A stretch of 64,000 nt of DNA from contig UZAN01040752.1 of NCBI GenBank assembly GCA_900618425.1, forward strand, positions 3,608-67,607, written 5' to 3'. Below the pieces are notes generated by a model. That model was not told where the DNA came from. It was given only the letters and a program-made list of their open reading frames with translations, and did not search any database. How positions within the stretch are numbered: position 1 is the first letter of the stretch; every line of letters begins with the position of its first letter. Positions 10,904 through 22,559 of the stretch are shown here, piece by piece. The position numbers and the translations under genes are program-made. The stretch comes from Echinostoma caproni (taxonomy: Eukaryota; Platyhelminthes; Trematoda; Plagiorchiida; Echinostomatidae).

Positions 10904-13762
10904 CAGTCAATCCCCTGCCATGTCACATTCCTCGGGAACTCGAAAAGTGGCTAAATTCCAGGAAATGCGACATAGCATGTTAGTCAGTAATAGACGTTTT
11001 AAGTAGTATGAGAAATCGGCTCGAAGTTTTGTGGAAAAATAAATCGGACCAATGAAAAGTACGTCAATTCCGTTAATTGTTTCCATTGTTTTTAATCATG
11101 CACCGTTTATTTATAACGGATATTCAATAAACTGTCCGACGTATTTTTATGTATCGAAGAAATTGATTTTTTTAGGATGCCCTCAGTCTAATATTAGTAC
11201 ATTGCATCCGGGATTCAGCTCTTTTTTAGTGTGCAAGCGTCTAGTTATCCCGAACCTACTTACCTATCTTCAGAGGAATCTTTTCTAATCAATTCCAGAT
11301 ACTCCTACAGTCCCTTGCAATGTTAGGCTATAATAATCAAAACATCAATATGAACTCATTCGATGAAAACAAGACTGAACCATGTCGAACAGTGAGAAGA
11401 AAGGACCAAAAATCTGATTGGAAATAAGCGAAATATCTACTACAGGGTACGCTCACTGCACTGACATCTTTCGCACATTCCAAACTGGTTGTTCGTTGTT
11501 TATTGTTCGGTACTTACGATGTAGTGGTGAAAAAAGTGTACACATTTACTCATCCGTTCGCTTTTGTTATTGCCAGTGATTGTTCAAACCGACTGATACA
11601 TTCAGTCAGTGTCGGCAGTGACCGACTAAGTTCAACCCGTGATTCACACATTTCAAGTGCATCGCTCAAACGGTCCGTGGCGCGTCAGACCCGGGTTATG
11701 ATGACCTTTGACCATTGACCTGCCTAATTTCATCAGTGTTCTAGCAAGGACAATTGCGATTGTCGTTCAGTCATTCACACCGGCGCGTCCGCGCGACGGC
11801 TTTTATCGATTGCTTTGATCTCCACAACCCCCTGCCAGTCAATCGCGATTGTCGTTCACCCATTGCACGCGAGTGCGACAGTGACCGTCGATAGACCGCA
11901 CGGCCGTGGCTTTGGTAACCACTGCAACAAAAGTCCGCACATTCGAGTGTCTCATAGCATTGCAGAAAAAGCCCTTGAGGCTTACAAAGATGTATTTCTC
12001 GCAGTTATAAGTTGTCGTTTGTTTCAGCTTGGTTCTCCTTTAGAAATTAACAAATGCGTTGTTTAAATCAAATGTACACTCCAATAATGGACCCGAAACT
12101 CGAGCATTAACCGAGGCAAACGGCTTCAATTGACACAGTGATTCTCTAATGGAGATAATTTCTGGCGCATTAAATGCCCCACATTCATCGTTTTTTGCGA
12201 CGCTTTGCTGGATTCGAAACGAATTCGCCTAATGACTCAAAAAGAGACCTGATGCAAAAAATTGAGATAACTCAATTCTTCAGAATCCAATTCCAAACAA
12301 GCGACTTCTTAAGGATGACGTTTATCACGACAGTGAGTAAAGTCTTCAATCAGATCGCATTTACCCTCTGTTGGTGATATAATCGACTGATTCAGTGTTG
12401 GTTTCCAACCAACGTTATGAAAGCGCTGATCAATACGTGCGCATGCACACATATTCAAGCATTTTCGACTAGATGCATGCCCATGAGGATGTCAACATTG
12501 GATTTCATGCTTAACTGATCATCTTCAACCAAAGACAAGCATATTCCAATAAATGTTTCCGAAACGAACACTTGAAGGACTAAATCACACCGTGATCCAC
12601 TGGTTGTAACATTGAAGAACACTTCAGAGGCAGCCGCACCAATTTGACGTTGGAGAATACTGCGGCTTGGTTATGACAAGGTGCGTTGTCCATAAATAGT
12701 AAAATAGGGCGTCTTTGAGAAAGTATTTTGCGGTTGACATCGGACAGCTAACTGTAAAATAACGTGGGAGTCATCCATGTATTCTTTGAAGAATTATAAC
12801 TGACGGAACGCTTTTTCTTTCCATACCTCGGAGGACTCGTGGAGTTCGAAACTCTCCAATCACTAACGGTGATTACTCTTCTCCAGTAGTGCTCCCACAA
12901 AGCAGTAATGTGACCATCTACTTGGATTTCTTGGAGCCAGAAACTCCTTTTCCTTTGAGAGTTAATGTTCTTTCTGGGAGCTGCTTGTTATACAAAGTTG
13001 TTTTATCTGCATTGAAAATAGCACAGTCAGCGTATCCATAGATCAATCCATAGATCCATAGATCAACTACGGTATCTCTGCTTGAAACTCGTCCACTGCA
13101 TCACGTGGTAACGACAAACTCTCCCCACAAACCTATAAAGTACTGCAAATGAGTAGTTACTTGTCTATTACTTTGTAGGATTGAATACCACATCTGTTTG
13201 ACTAAGAGAGAAATCGAAGTTCGCAAACCTTGAAATCATGATGGCGCATTTTTTGTGCTAGCCGGATTGTCTTCTTACAAATGCTGCTATCAGCCATGGG
13301 GTGGTTTGATGGAACATCACAGAGTTAGAAGTTTTTCTTGAAATTATAATTGATTTGGTGACCGAACTACGAGTTGCGCTTGTCTGTTTCAGCATTTCAA
13401 ACACATTCTGACTGATAGGCGCTGGCATATTTTGAAATCAATGGATATTGTCTTCGGTTGTTGGCACCAGTGTCTCACACGCAAAGATTATCCTATCAAT
13501 AACCAGTATCATGTTCTCGTCACACTAGGCGAAACGCCATTGGCTGAGTGCGACATTTCAGGTTGGTTGATCATAGTCATCCCGAACATCGGTCAACGAC
13601 CAAGTGAGTAGGTACAGGGAACTGCGACATATTGAGGAGACGACATTCTATGGTCAGAAACTGCGTTATATGATGCATACGGTTAATTTTGGTTTTCTAA
13701 AATGCGGGAAGATATTGGAAAATGCGACTTCTCAAGGGTGCGAAATAGCACGAGATTGACTG
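10904..13762 (-). mobile_element. Tigger/pogo-type DNA transposon, complete ends, dead
   Basis: This 2859-bp unit begins CAGTCAATC at 10904 and ends GATTGACTG at 13762. The inverted ends stay similar for about 30 bases (TGCCATGTCACATT against TGCTATTTCGCACC). It is flanked by TA on both sides (10902-10903 and 13763-13764), the target duplication of Tc1/mariner/pogo elements. The minus strand encodes a decayed Tigger-like transposase. It sits inside the reverse-transcriptase domain of LINE copy A. The copy at 61.2 kb has the same LINE sequence uninterrupted, which confirms the junctions. The 5' half of the plus-strand view (10.9-12.4 kb) has no recognisable coding content. Confidence 0.9.
12380..13440 (-). 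pseudogene. Tigger-like DDE transposase pseudogene
   Basis: Read on the minus strand, a conserved order of Tigger/pogo transposase pieces is visible. First comes RLAQKMRHHDFK, like the CENP-B-type DNA-binding arm. Next are IFNADKTTLYNKQLP (first catalytic Asp) and TLKGKGVSGSKKSK, then LVIGEFRTPR and SSKNTWMT. PILLFMDNAPCHNQAA follows (second catalytic Asp in MDNAPCH), then LVRLPLKCSSMLQPVDHGV and a C-terminal piece ending in a HLVENAW-like motif. Stops occur between several pieces, for example after SGSKKSK and after DHGV, so no active enzyme can be made. The protein would have cut and pasted the flanking inverted repeats. Limits are approximate because of the breaks. Confidence 0.85.
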
Positions 13763-14500
13763 TATCTTGGTGGATTTAAAAGGACTAGAACACATTCAAA
13801 ATTTCCTTTTCGTTTTAGCACATATATATATATATGGTGCTGCTGAGTTTAGTACAGAAACAATCGCGAATGTAACATTTTACTCCTCAACATCCGGAGA
13901 AAGAGCTACTGCCTGACTTACAGAGATACTTACAGACAGACCACATGTCCTGACAGTTCTTGTTTTTCCGTAAGCGTTTCACTGTGCGCCCAATTTAAGT
14001 GCAGCATTTTCATTTTGACAGATATTTAATAGCAATACACCTGCTAGTTCTGTACCCCCTTTCTCTATCACGACGAATAGGTGAAGATTATCTGTCGGTC
14101 CAAATGTATACAGTCTCATCTGGGCAAGACATATCATAACACAAATTAAGGTAACAGGTAAGATGCTCGAAACTGCATGAGTTATCAGCAGTGGAAGATA
14201 GTGAAATCGGTTCAAGAAACCACGTTCCTAAGTCTAGCTGAGTAGTTATGCCAGTAATTTATCCCTTTCACCATTCTGAAGAAAAAAACGGATCATTTTG
14301 TGCTAAAAATATACACCCTTAATTTGGAAATGTAAAAACAGAGCAATAGTCTAAGTTGCTCATAGGAGAAAACCTTTCAATGACAACGGTTTTCGGAAGT
14401 TCTACCGAAATTTCACCAAGTTGGACAACCAGTAGGGTAGAAAAATTTGTAAGATTTTTCATACCTTAAGCTTTTTTGAGAAAGAAATGTCAAGAGATGT
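13763..14500 (-). mobile_element. CR1/Jockey-like LINE copy A, 5' segment
   Basis: This is the continuation of the LINE at 9595-10903 beyond the Tigger insertion. Plus-strand words match copy B in the same order: GGATTTAAAAGGACTAGAAC against AGATTTAAGGGACTCGAGGA, CATCCGGAGAAAGAGCT against CATCCGGGAAAGAGCT, GAGTTATCAGCAGTGGAAG against GAGTTATCAGCATTGAAAA, and AGAGCAATAGTC. It covers the start of the reverse transcriptase and the end of the endonuclease. It contains a short TA run (13822-13834). Outer limit approximate. Confidence 0.75.
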
Positions 14501-17500
14501 CACCAAATCTGGTCTCATCATGGGTATTCCAAAAATCCCAGTTACAACCCAGTTCCAAAAGTGTAGGGTCAAGCAAACGTGGATCGACTAAGTAAGAAAT
14601 GTGTGGTGTGTATAGGGTTGATCACCGTTTAGACATTTGTCCGAAATGCAGGTTACGTGGTTAACAATGGCGGAAATACACAGTTAGGTTACCGTTAAGC
14701 AGCCCGTTTAGCAGACCCCCACACATCCAGTACCATTGAGGAAACGCCGAAACGTTCTCACGGTGACCGCTGATCCCGATCCATTTCAAATACAAACTGC
14801 GAGAATTCTCAGAGGAAACGTCTGGCAGTAAGATTCATCGATAAACAAAGGAAGAGATTGCACATTGTTTGTTTGTAAAGTGTTTCAATTTGCTAATATA
14901 GAAGGACAAACCCGTGAGTTTTTCAACCGTAATTTGGATATAGGTAGACCAGCTGCGATTACTCCCTTTGATAAAACCATGGCGCTTGATTGTGTCCACT
15001 CTACAAAAGAAACAGCCGTCAGTGCTCGAGGGCTTATTGGGGTAGGTTTAAATCGAACGAGTGAAGATAAACTTCACGCATTTAAATACGTTCAGACTAA
15101 GGTCTGATAGAGAGATGTCTTAAAGTGCAATGAAATTATCAGAACTGACACGTCGTTCCCATCCCTCTACAAGTTCACAATTACTCCAAATTTCTTCTTG
15201 CAAAAAAGCTTACTGGAATTTACCAATACTCTGTCTTGTACGTTTACTGACAAAGAAAAAGAGGGTTACAATGAAGTCTTAATTTTTGACTATGATATGT
15301 CCCGATGAATCTAAACATTTTCCTCATGAAATATGTTCTATTGCACGGTTGGTATATAGAGATTTATCACTGATATGTACGTTTCAGTGCTCGCAAAAGT
15401 TATGATACATACAATATTGTAAAGCAGAAGAATCAGACTGATCAGAAATAGATTGAAATAATACATAATCATTTACCTACTTATTAGGTTGGCAGGTATT
15501 GCAACAGATTAGTTCAAGAACGTCATCACTTCATTTTTAATGTTCCATCACCGTACTTGAGAAGCGCTGGAGAAAGGCCATTTTTTAAATGAGCTTATTA
15601 GCACTTTCTTAAAGATCGGGGTTACCGCAGTTTAGATATAATTCTTGTTGATGAATTATATCACTGTGAATGAAAGGTTTGTTGTTCCCATTGCGTATTG
15701 TAATCAACGCTAAACACAACTGGGCAACGGTAGCCAAAGAGTACGTGAAGAAATTATGAAAACCACAGAAATGACTGTATGGTAATAACTCAGTGGCTGC
15801 ACTTATTGTTTCGTATTCAAGAGCCATAGATCCTTGGAACCATTAGGTTTGACTTTTCCGACATTTATCAAACGAAACTGTGGAATGAAAATGACATCAT
15901 CTTTGTTTGCTTCGCCTTGTTCCTTACCCATCGTTTTAATCTCAGAGTTCAACGAAAGTTTAACACAGAAGGAGAACGTACCTTCAGGATATCTTAAATG
16001 CAGGTAGTCTAATGAGCAAGAAAGAATAGGAACCCCTTCTCAACCGTTTGTGTGCATCTCTCCAACTTGTTCAATTAGGCTGCTTTGTCATTCGAATGAT
16101 CTAGGTATCCGTCGATTCAGAGAATATTCAAGATATATCTGACCTAACGCAACACTATTTCTTGGGAGAAGATTCTTCGAGTTTTCACCACAAAAGTCGC
16201 CATTATATTTGTCCTTAAGTTCTTTGAAACAATTCTGTAGGAATGCATGTACTGATCGCTCCAATTTTTTTTTCGCACTGCAGGCGCGACACTGAGTAAA
16301 ATCATTGTTTTCCGAGGAGCAGCGGGTCCCTCAAAAGTTGTTTAATAAAATAGATGCTCTCATTTACGAACCCAAGGTTGTCCATAAGGCGATTTACTTC
16401 GTACCTAGAATTAGCTGTACACCAAGTTGTTGTCTACAAAACGAAATCTATTTATACACTCTATAGGTAGTAAGAGATTATTATCGTAAATGGACAGGTA
16501 ACAACGAAAGCATTATTAAGCCTACTCCGTCTTATTGTGCATGAATGATTTTGATGCGAAGAAATCGAAAGCTTAATGTGCATCTTAATGAGAGCTCCGT
16601 AAGCCTTTTTGAATAATCCTAATTTATCGGTTGATTGAAGCAAGAAGAATTGGTCAGTTTCAACTAACGTAATCGCAATTTGTGTAAAACCGTCACCATA
16701 AAAATCCCGGCGGGTAATCATCGAGGTAACTAAGACTAGAAACCAAAAACGTTGAGATTGTTACAAATAGTACTGGTCCTTTGATAAATACATAATTTCA
16801 GAAATGCAAACACCTCAACTTTGACCGATTGAGGAATCAAAGCCAGAGTCAAATGTTGGAGAAGGGAAGAACAAGCTTATCATTCGTCTGAGAATAAAGC
16901 AATGTTTTACTTAGCCAATTCGAAAGATGGAGAGAACCGATCAAATCATACAACAGCTACGCAGAAACTGTGGTTTAAATGACTCTGGAGAAAACTGTGT
17001 ATTGCTGCATAATTGGAAAAGTGATAGTAGAACGAGTAATGGAGAACTGGATTTGGGAACGTGGTAAAAAAGTATCGAATCATAACAAAAAACAAACTGG
17101 AAGAAGGCAGATAACCCTAATGAAAAACGCTGAATTTAAGCACATTCGATTGGGCAGTTGTAGATTACGAAATGAGTTAAATAGGCAGACCAGCAGGTCA
17201 CCGAAGAGAAAGCGAACGATAAGGTTAAAGTAGTAAATTTGCAATAAAACAGCGACCTAGTCGGGGTTTTGTGGAAAATGTGACAGTCGTTTGCATCAGA
17301 CGCGTTTTTGAAACGTTTTGTGAAATGCACAAGGCACATATCCTTATCCAACGCTGCCACATTATTTCATTCCTTAAAAAACGTGAATATATTCTTGACG
17401 CTGAAGCTGTATGAAAAGTGTCAAATAGCTTGATGATGCTGACACATCAATCAAAGCTTCTCCAGTCAACATGTGGTGCAGTGTGCAAACCCCACAAGTT

Positions 17501-17511
17501 CTTATTCAAAA
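14500..17511. other. Unassigned, no gene seen
   Basis: Short chance ORFs only (the longest, 86 residues at 16461-16721 minus, shows no family motif). No repeat structure was recognised other than AT-rich sequence. Confidence 0.35.
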
Positions 17512-17706
17512 GAGGAAATTCGTCGTGTATATGTCAAATGAAGGGTGAACGGAAAAGCTAGGAATTGCAGGACAGCTGTTTCTACCTGTTTGGGTCTCAT
17601 CAGCGGTGCGAATTCATCAACCCAACTGGGGATGGAACCCGGGGCCTCACCGGCAGAACGCAAGCATGCTACCCACTAAACCAGCGGACAGCTGATCAGA
17701 CCGTTT
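17512..17706 (-). repeat. tRNA-derived SINE with hammerhead-like ribozyme, minus copy
   Basis: On the minus strand, an A-box-like GCTGGTTTAGTGGGTAGCAT and a B-box-like GGGTTCCATCCCC are followed by GAATTCGCACCG and a hammerhead-like core, then a tail ending in TCATTTGACATATA. The match to the plus copy at 17872-18063 extends from GGTCTGATCAGCT at one end to CGACGAATTTCC at the other, so this is essentially a full element of about 195 bp. Confidence 0.82.
17561..17609 (-). ncRNA. Hammerhead ribozyme-like motif, intact CTGATGA core
   Basis: Minus strand: the conserved CTGATGA (plus 17597-17603) is followed by GACC, a CAAACA loop and GGTA (stem II, with a G-A mismatch beside the core), then GAAA. 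The self-complementary ACAGCTGT forms a short stem III, followed by the GTC cleavage triplet (plus 17571-17573). Stem I is weak in this copy (GCACCG against CTGCAA). The layout, including a stem III of three pairs, is that of the schistosome Sm-alpha hammerhead. Activity untested. Confidence 0.62.
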
Positions 17707-17871
17707 CACATTTTTTGTTTACACGATACAGCACAGTCCATCTTTGCGAGCTTGTTATAGGCCACAGACGTCGCTCACCGCAGCACAACCCTTCGGCGTC
17801 TTGACTCCGTTAGAAACTTTCACAACCTGACCACTTATTTCATGTGACTAAAGGAAGATTTGGTTTAAAAC

Positions 17872-18063
17872 GGTCTGATCAGCTAACCGGTGGCCGGGTG
17901 GGTAGCATGCTTGCATTTTGCTCGTGAAATCCCGGGTTCGATCCCCAGTTTGGTCGATGAATTCGCACCGCTGATAAGACCCAAAATGGTTGAAACAGCT
18001 GTCCAGTGCTTCTAGTTTTTCAGTTAACACTTCATTTGACATATATGCGACGAATTTCCCCCA
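17872..18063 (+). repeat. tRNA-derived SINE with hammerhead-like ribozyme, plus copy
   Basis: The A box GGTGGCCGGGTGGGTAGCA (about 17889-17907) and B box GGGTTCGATCCCC (17934-17946) are close to the polymerase III consensus. The body holds a hammerhead-like motif at 17965-18009 and ends near CGACGAATTTCC. It faces the minus copy across a spacer of about 165 bases, so a transcript through both could form a long hairpin. Confidence 0.85.
17965..18009 (+). ncRNA. Hammerhead ribozyme-like motif with paired stem I
   Basis: Stem I GCACCG (17965-17970) pairs with CAGTGC (18004-18009) at five of six positions. The core is CTGATAA (17971-17977; the usual CTGATGA has one change). Stem II is GACC/GGTT around a CAAAAT loop. 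GAAA lies at 17992-17995, the short palindromic stem III is ACAGCTGT, and the cleavage triplet GTC is at 18001-18003. The type I layout fits Sm-alpha hammerheads. The G-to-A change in the core would be expected to reduce or abolish cleavage. Confidence 0.7.
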
Positions 18064-19680
18064 TTGAAATTGAACCAAATCCTCCGTTACGTGATATGAA
18101 ATTCTTATTTCTTAATTAAGCATTGCAAAATCAACATTTATAGAAAATTTTTTTTCAACATCCCTGACTTCAGAATATTCCGATGATGATTTTTGATCTG
18201 GTTTGCCTACTGCGATGTGACGACAGTTTGTGCGTGGAGGCTAAAGGACTACGGGTCGTGGCTAAAGCATTTTGGGTTTTGAATAAGGATTACGGGTCGA
18301 GCCTAAAGGACTGTGGATTTTCGGCTGAGGCTCGATGGGGCAAGTTGTGGTCACGGCTAGTAATTCCTACTCGAATCAATTAGTTTCAGCTGGTTATAGT
18401 ATATTCAAATGGTATGGTGATTGAGACATTCATAGGCTCGACAAAATGGAATCTCGGCTTTAGGGATTTTGAGTAAACCGTATCTATCATTCTCTAATGT
18501 ATGAAATGGTTGGTGTTATGCGATCCGAAGTTCATTGTTTACTTGTCTTTCTATTTTGAATCCTTTGCATAATCCTTGTGGTTTTTTCTCTCCCCGATTT
18601 GTTGACCGTTAACATTTGCAGCTATTTGTTCTATTATGTTTAGGATGAAAATACATGCTTCCCAAATCGGTTGGCGTGAATGACTCTTAAACCATACTGT
18701 ACCACACTTCCGTTTGCCACAATGTCTTTCAAAATTTCTTTGTATGAAGTCACTTTTTGCTGTTTATTGTATATGTACTGTGAATGACAACCTGGATCAT
18801 CAAACAATAGCTTTCAAATAGAAAAGAATGAAATATCCCTTATTTTGTTTGATGATGGATGAGTACCAATACAATAATTGGGATGACAAAAGACACTCAT
18901 ACTCGTTCATATCTGGCTCTAAAGGTGTTTGTGTGTGTGCAGGTGGGAAATTGATCACGGTGTGGAATACTTAGGTGGTTACAAACGGGTTGAGAACGAT
19001 TTAGTTCGGTAGGTTGAAATGCATGCCTAAGTTTATTCTAAGCACACAAAAGAGATTGTAAACAACGAGATGATATGAGGACAGACCGAAGGAAATACAA
19101 GCCATTATGTCCCCGAGATGTTCATGGAATTTACTCAAACAAGGTTATCGGGTGCACTAAATAGAGCAATACACGTCGCACAAAAAAACTTTGTGTTTTG
19201 ATTGAAGACTAAAGAAACGAATTATGCAGCGACTTTAGGTTCAGACCTATTCATCTGGTTCTGTCATAGAAGCCAGGACCCAAACAGTTAGCATGTGGAT
19301 TCACAATCTCCTTACTGTGTGCCGAATATATTCGTTCAAGCACTCAAATTCTCCTGGCCCACCCAACAGATTATCCGCAACACGCATGAAACCACTTGAA
19401 CATTTTACATCGTGGTCAATTCAAAATGCATGCATATTCAGAGGCAGATGTGGGCGATTGATGACTTAACCTGTTATCCTCCTTTCTTGTGTTTGTAATT
19501 AGAATTAGTGTGTACATCACCAAGATTAGGAACAATTAAACCCGACCTTGCTCACCTCATTGAGTTTCTTTTTATTCTGTTCTGTGGCGCTATTTAAACT
19601 TTTGTTTATTTCAATGATGGTAGAGGATTCAGTTCGGATTAATGAACAGAGTAAATGTATCTTGAACCAAAGAGCTTGCA
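18064..19680. other. Unassigned; imperfect minisatellite at 18230-18350
   Basis: Around 18230-18350 the words CTAAAGGACTACGGGTCG, AAGGATTACGGGTCGAGC and CTAAAGGACTGTGG recur in an imperfect tandem pattern. Nothing else is recognised. Confidence 0.35.
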
Positions 19681-19681
19681 A

Positions 19682-19826
19682 CACTGCCTGCGTAAGTTTT
19701 TCGAGCTGGATGAGTCCCATCAATAATGCGAATTCATCTATCTCACTGGTAATCAAAGCATGGACTGCACAGGTGGAATGGAAGCGTACGAGAAAATTAA
19801 CCGCAGGACAGCTGATCAGACGGTTT
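19682..19826 (-). repeat. Degenerate SINE copy of the 17.5-kb family
   Basis: The minus strand aligns with the 17.5/17.9-kb SINEs. Anchors on the plus strand are GCGAATTCATC (19729-19739), GGACAGCTGATCAGACGGTTT (about 19806-19826) and ATGAGTCCCATCA at the position of the ribozyme core (TTGATGG in minus orientation). Both the tRNA-like boxes and the ribozyme are heavily mutated. Confidence 0.62.
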
Positions 19827-21610
19827 TTGTTTAGCGTATACTTGACGTATCACAGTAAACGTTTTTGACTTATTGCAGGCGTCATATCTCAGCACATCTC
19901 AGTACCAGCATCAAAGTTTGTGATTCAGTTGAAAACAAACGTAACCTGATCATTCTTTGTAATTGGATTTGGTTTTATGGTATTCAGTAGTTACCAGCTC
20001 ATGCTGTATTTAATCTGTACTCAAAAAGATTGACTAACAAATGTTCTAAACAAATGCAAAAATTTCGCTTTTATTAAGTACAGTCTAGGCATTAAAATCA
20101 AGAAAAACTGAGCAATTCTGCTTATAAACTAAACTCGAGTAAAGTTCCAGTTTCGTTTTTAGCAATCTATTCTTGGAATGATTAATTTTGAGGTTATGCT
20201 TTTCATTTCAATAGTATGACAATCAACTTTCTCATCGCAATCTATTAGAACCATGCCAACACAATTTGTGCATCAAACACACCATTGCTTGCGTGCGCCT
20301 AATGACTATTCAAGTGCTTGTTTGAATTTGCCCAGAAAAATGTAACCATTGTTTAGGACTCAAAAATGATAATTCAACCAACTGTCTTTCCAGAATTACT
20401 TGCCTACGTTTGCTTCGATAGTATTGCATGCTATGTATCAATAATATATCACGTGGTCCATTCAGTGCTCAAAATACAGAATCACAATACGAATACGATC
20501 TATATTCCACACTCGCATGCTATGATTGACGGAGGACACCCTGTCGCCAAGTATCTATGTATTTTGGACTTTTTGATTGAACCGTAACTACTAACATGTT
20601 TCCCCACAGGTCAAATTTAAAATTTCTGTGGATGACCGTGATTCACTGATTGCCGACTAGTTGTGTAAATTGATACATTATAACCGCTTATTAAGAATCG
20701 AGTATAGTTGGCACAAACGATCCTAAATATATGCATTTCGCATAGAGCAATTCCGTTTACCCCGTGATTTTTCAGTGTATCTTCCTATTGGAACTGTCAT
20801 TCTATTCTTCTTCGAATTTAACAGTTCTATGAGGTAAGCTGCGAGTGTGACATTTGTGAGATAATTCAAATTGGAAGCTTGCCAATTCGAATGGACTATC
20901 ACATGAAGGGCCACCTCAGATTGAAGTACATCTGCTCAGCCAGTTGCCGTGAAAATGCAGACTTGGCAAGGCTTCTGTTCTGCCAAATTCCGAAGGCACC
21001 AGTTTCTCATTGAAACTGTTCACATTGGCTTTTGTCTGGTAACGTTTTTCTGAGTTTCAGCGATACAAATTATAAACATAGCGATCGGTAAGCTAATTGT
21101 TGGAAAGTTTATGGCCTGTTGGTTGAAAGTCGCTTGCTGGGTAACACGTTCCTGTACTTTATCACAGTATGGCACACATCATGCCCGCTTTTCAAACTAA
21201 ATGAATTATATTAATTCGCCGGGTACAAATTTCTAAACCTGGAATGTACATAATGTAATCATATTAACCAGCCAAACTATTTTTTATGCATTCATAGTTC
21301 ATCAGATTGACGAGTTTTGTGACTGATAGCAGACTTCATCTTCAAACAAAAACTTCAGTTTATCCAGTCAGACGTACACTTGGAAGGGGTAGGACTCGCG
21401 CCTCTCTCTCTCTCACTAGGGCTAGTCACAAGTGCTTCTTTATCACACACATTTTGTTGCTATTTGAAAAATAAAATGGAATTCAGTCCAGATGCCTGAT
21501 AATGCATGAAAGTTCTGAGTTAGTGGTAGGCTTCTATTAGTGTTAACAGAAGTGTTAACGGAAGTTCGTACTGAAATGAAATCGAATAGGTCATTATCGT
21601 TATTCTAACC

Positions 21611-21780
21611 CCAGTTAGTTCACACACTGATAACACACACGCTTTTTGTTCAATAAGTCTGAGGTTCAAACCTGGGAGGTTATTGGATGTGTACCGTAAC
21701 TGAGCTCCAACGAGAATGAAACCCAGGTTTAATGCTTGCCTCGCACAACTGAGGAATATTAGACAGTCGCATCGAATAAC
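21611..21780 (+). repeat. tRNA-derived SINE with decayed hammerhead, second subfamily
   Basis: A B-box-like GAGGTTCAAACCTGG (21660-21674) follows a weak A box (AGTTCACACACTGATAAC). Downstream, CTGAGCTCCAACGAGAAT-GAAAC (about 21704-21726) and TTTAATGC match in order the ribozyme region of the copy at 35.4 kb (CTGATGAGCTCC, GAGC, GAAAC, TAATGC), but the TGA of the core is lost. Confidence 0.6.
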
Positions 21781-22138
21781 GAGTTTATCACATCACTAAC
21801 CACGACTATTTGAGTTGAAAATGGAAAACAGTCAATTCTCAAAGACTATTGCAACTAAAACCCACATTGATGGCATATCGTGTCAAGTGCATCACAAGAT
21901 AAGTTACACTAATCGAGTACAAAATGCAATGTGTCGCAAGATCAAGTCACGTGACAGTAGCAATGCGTATAAGCAAAATTGGTAGCTCGCTGTGCGTTCA
22001 AGATTTTACCAATGAACAAAATATAACCACTTTTAGCAAAACTCAGTTGTCAGCAAATAGAAATTTGCCTTTACTGCTAACTCTAACGCTATTATGAGTT
22101 CTTTATGATGACTACTAAATATTGCAAGCGATTTCCAA
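21781..22138. other. Unassigned
   Basis: No gene, element or repeat recognised. Confidence 0.3.
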
Positions 22139-22559
22139 CAGGTGTTGATCATACTCGTGCAACATCACTTTAACTTTGGAAATATATTTCAGTCTCCAAT
22201 ATCATGCTTGTTTATCGATGGCGGTGGGTAAAGTACATTTATTCCTGATTTTATCTCCCACTTCTATGTTTTCAGTTTTCTTCTGTTACCGTGTGAATTT
22301 GCGCGACCTTGAGTGTCGCGATAAACTTTGTAGTAGTTTGAAAGTTACAGCTCAGATTTGGGAGATACTTCACACAAAGCAGCATGAGAATTCATTCCTT
22401 TTCATAAACGATTCCTTTTGTTTGGGAGTGTTTTGTTAAGTTGAGCACACGCATTCTAAGTTTCTTATCTCTTTTGATTCAGTTCACAGTAAATAAGAAA
22501 GTTAATGAAAATATTCTAACTTGAATAAATTGATTTTGCACGAGTTTGGTCATTACCTG
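22139..22559 (+). mobile_element. Mariner-type MITE, copy 1 (421 bp)
   Basis: This copy begins CAGGTGTTGATCATACTCGT at 22139 and ends with the near-inverse ACGAGTTTGGTCATTACCTG at 22559. The 491-bp copy at 47395-47885 shares both ends and interior words such as CATGCTTGTTTATCGATGG/CATAGTTAAATATATAGATGG and GTTTATTCCxGAxTTTATC. No transposase is encoded. The flanking bases here are AA and CA rather than a clean TA, so the duplication has mutated. Confidence 0.75.
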
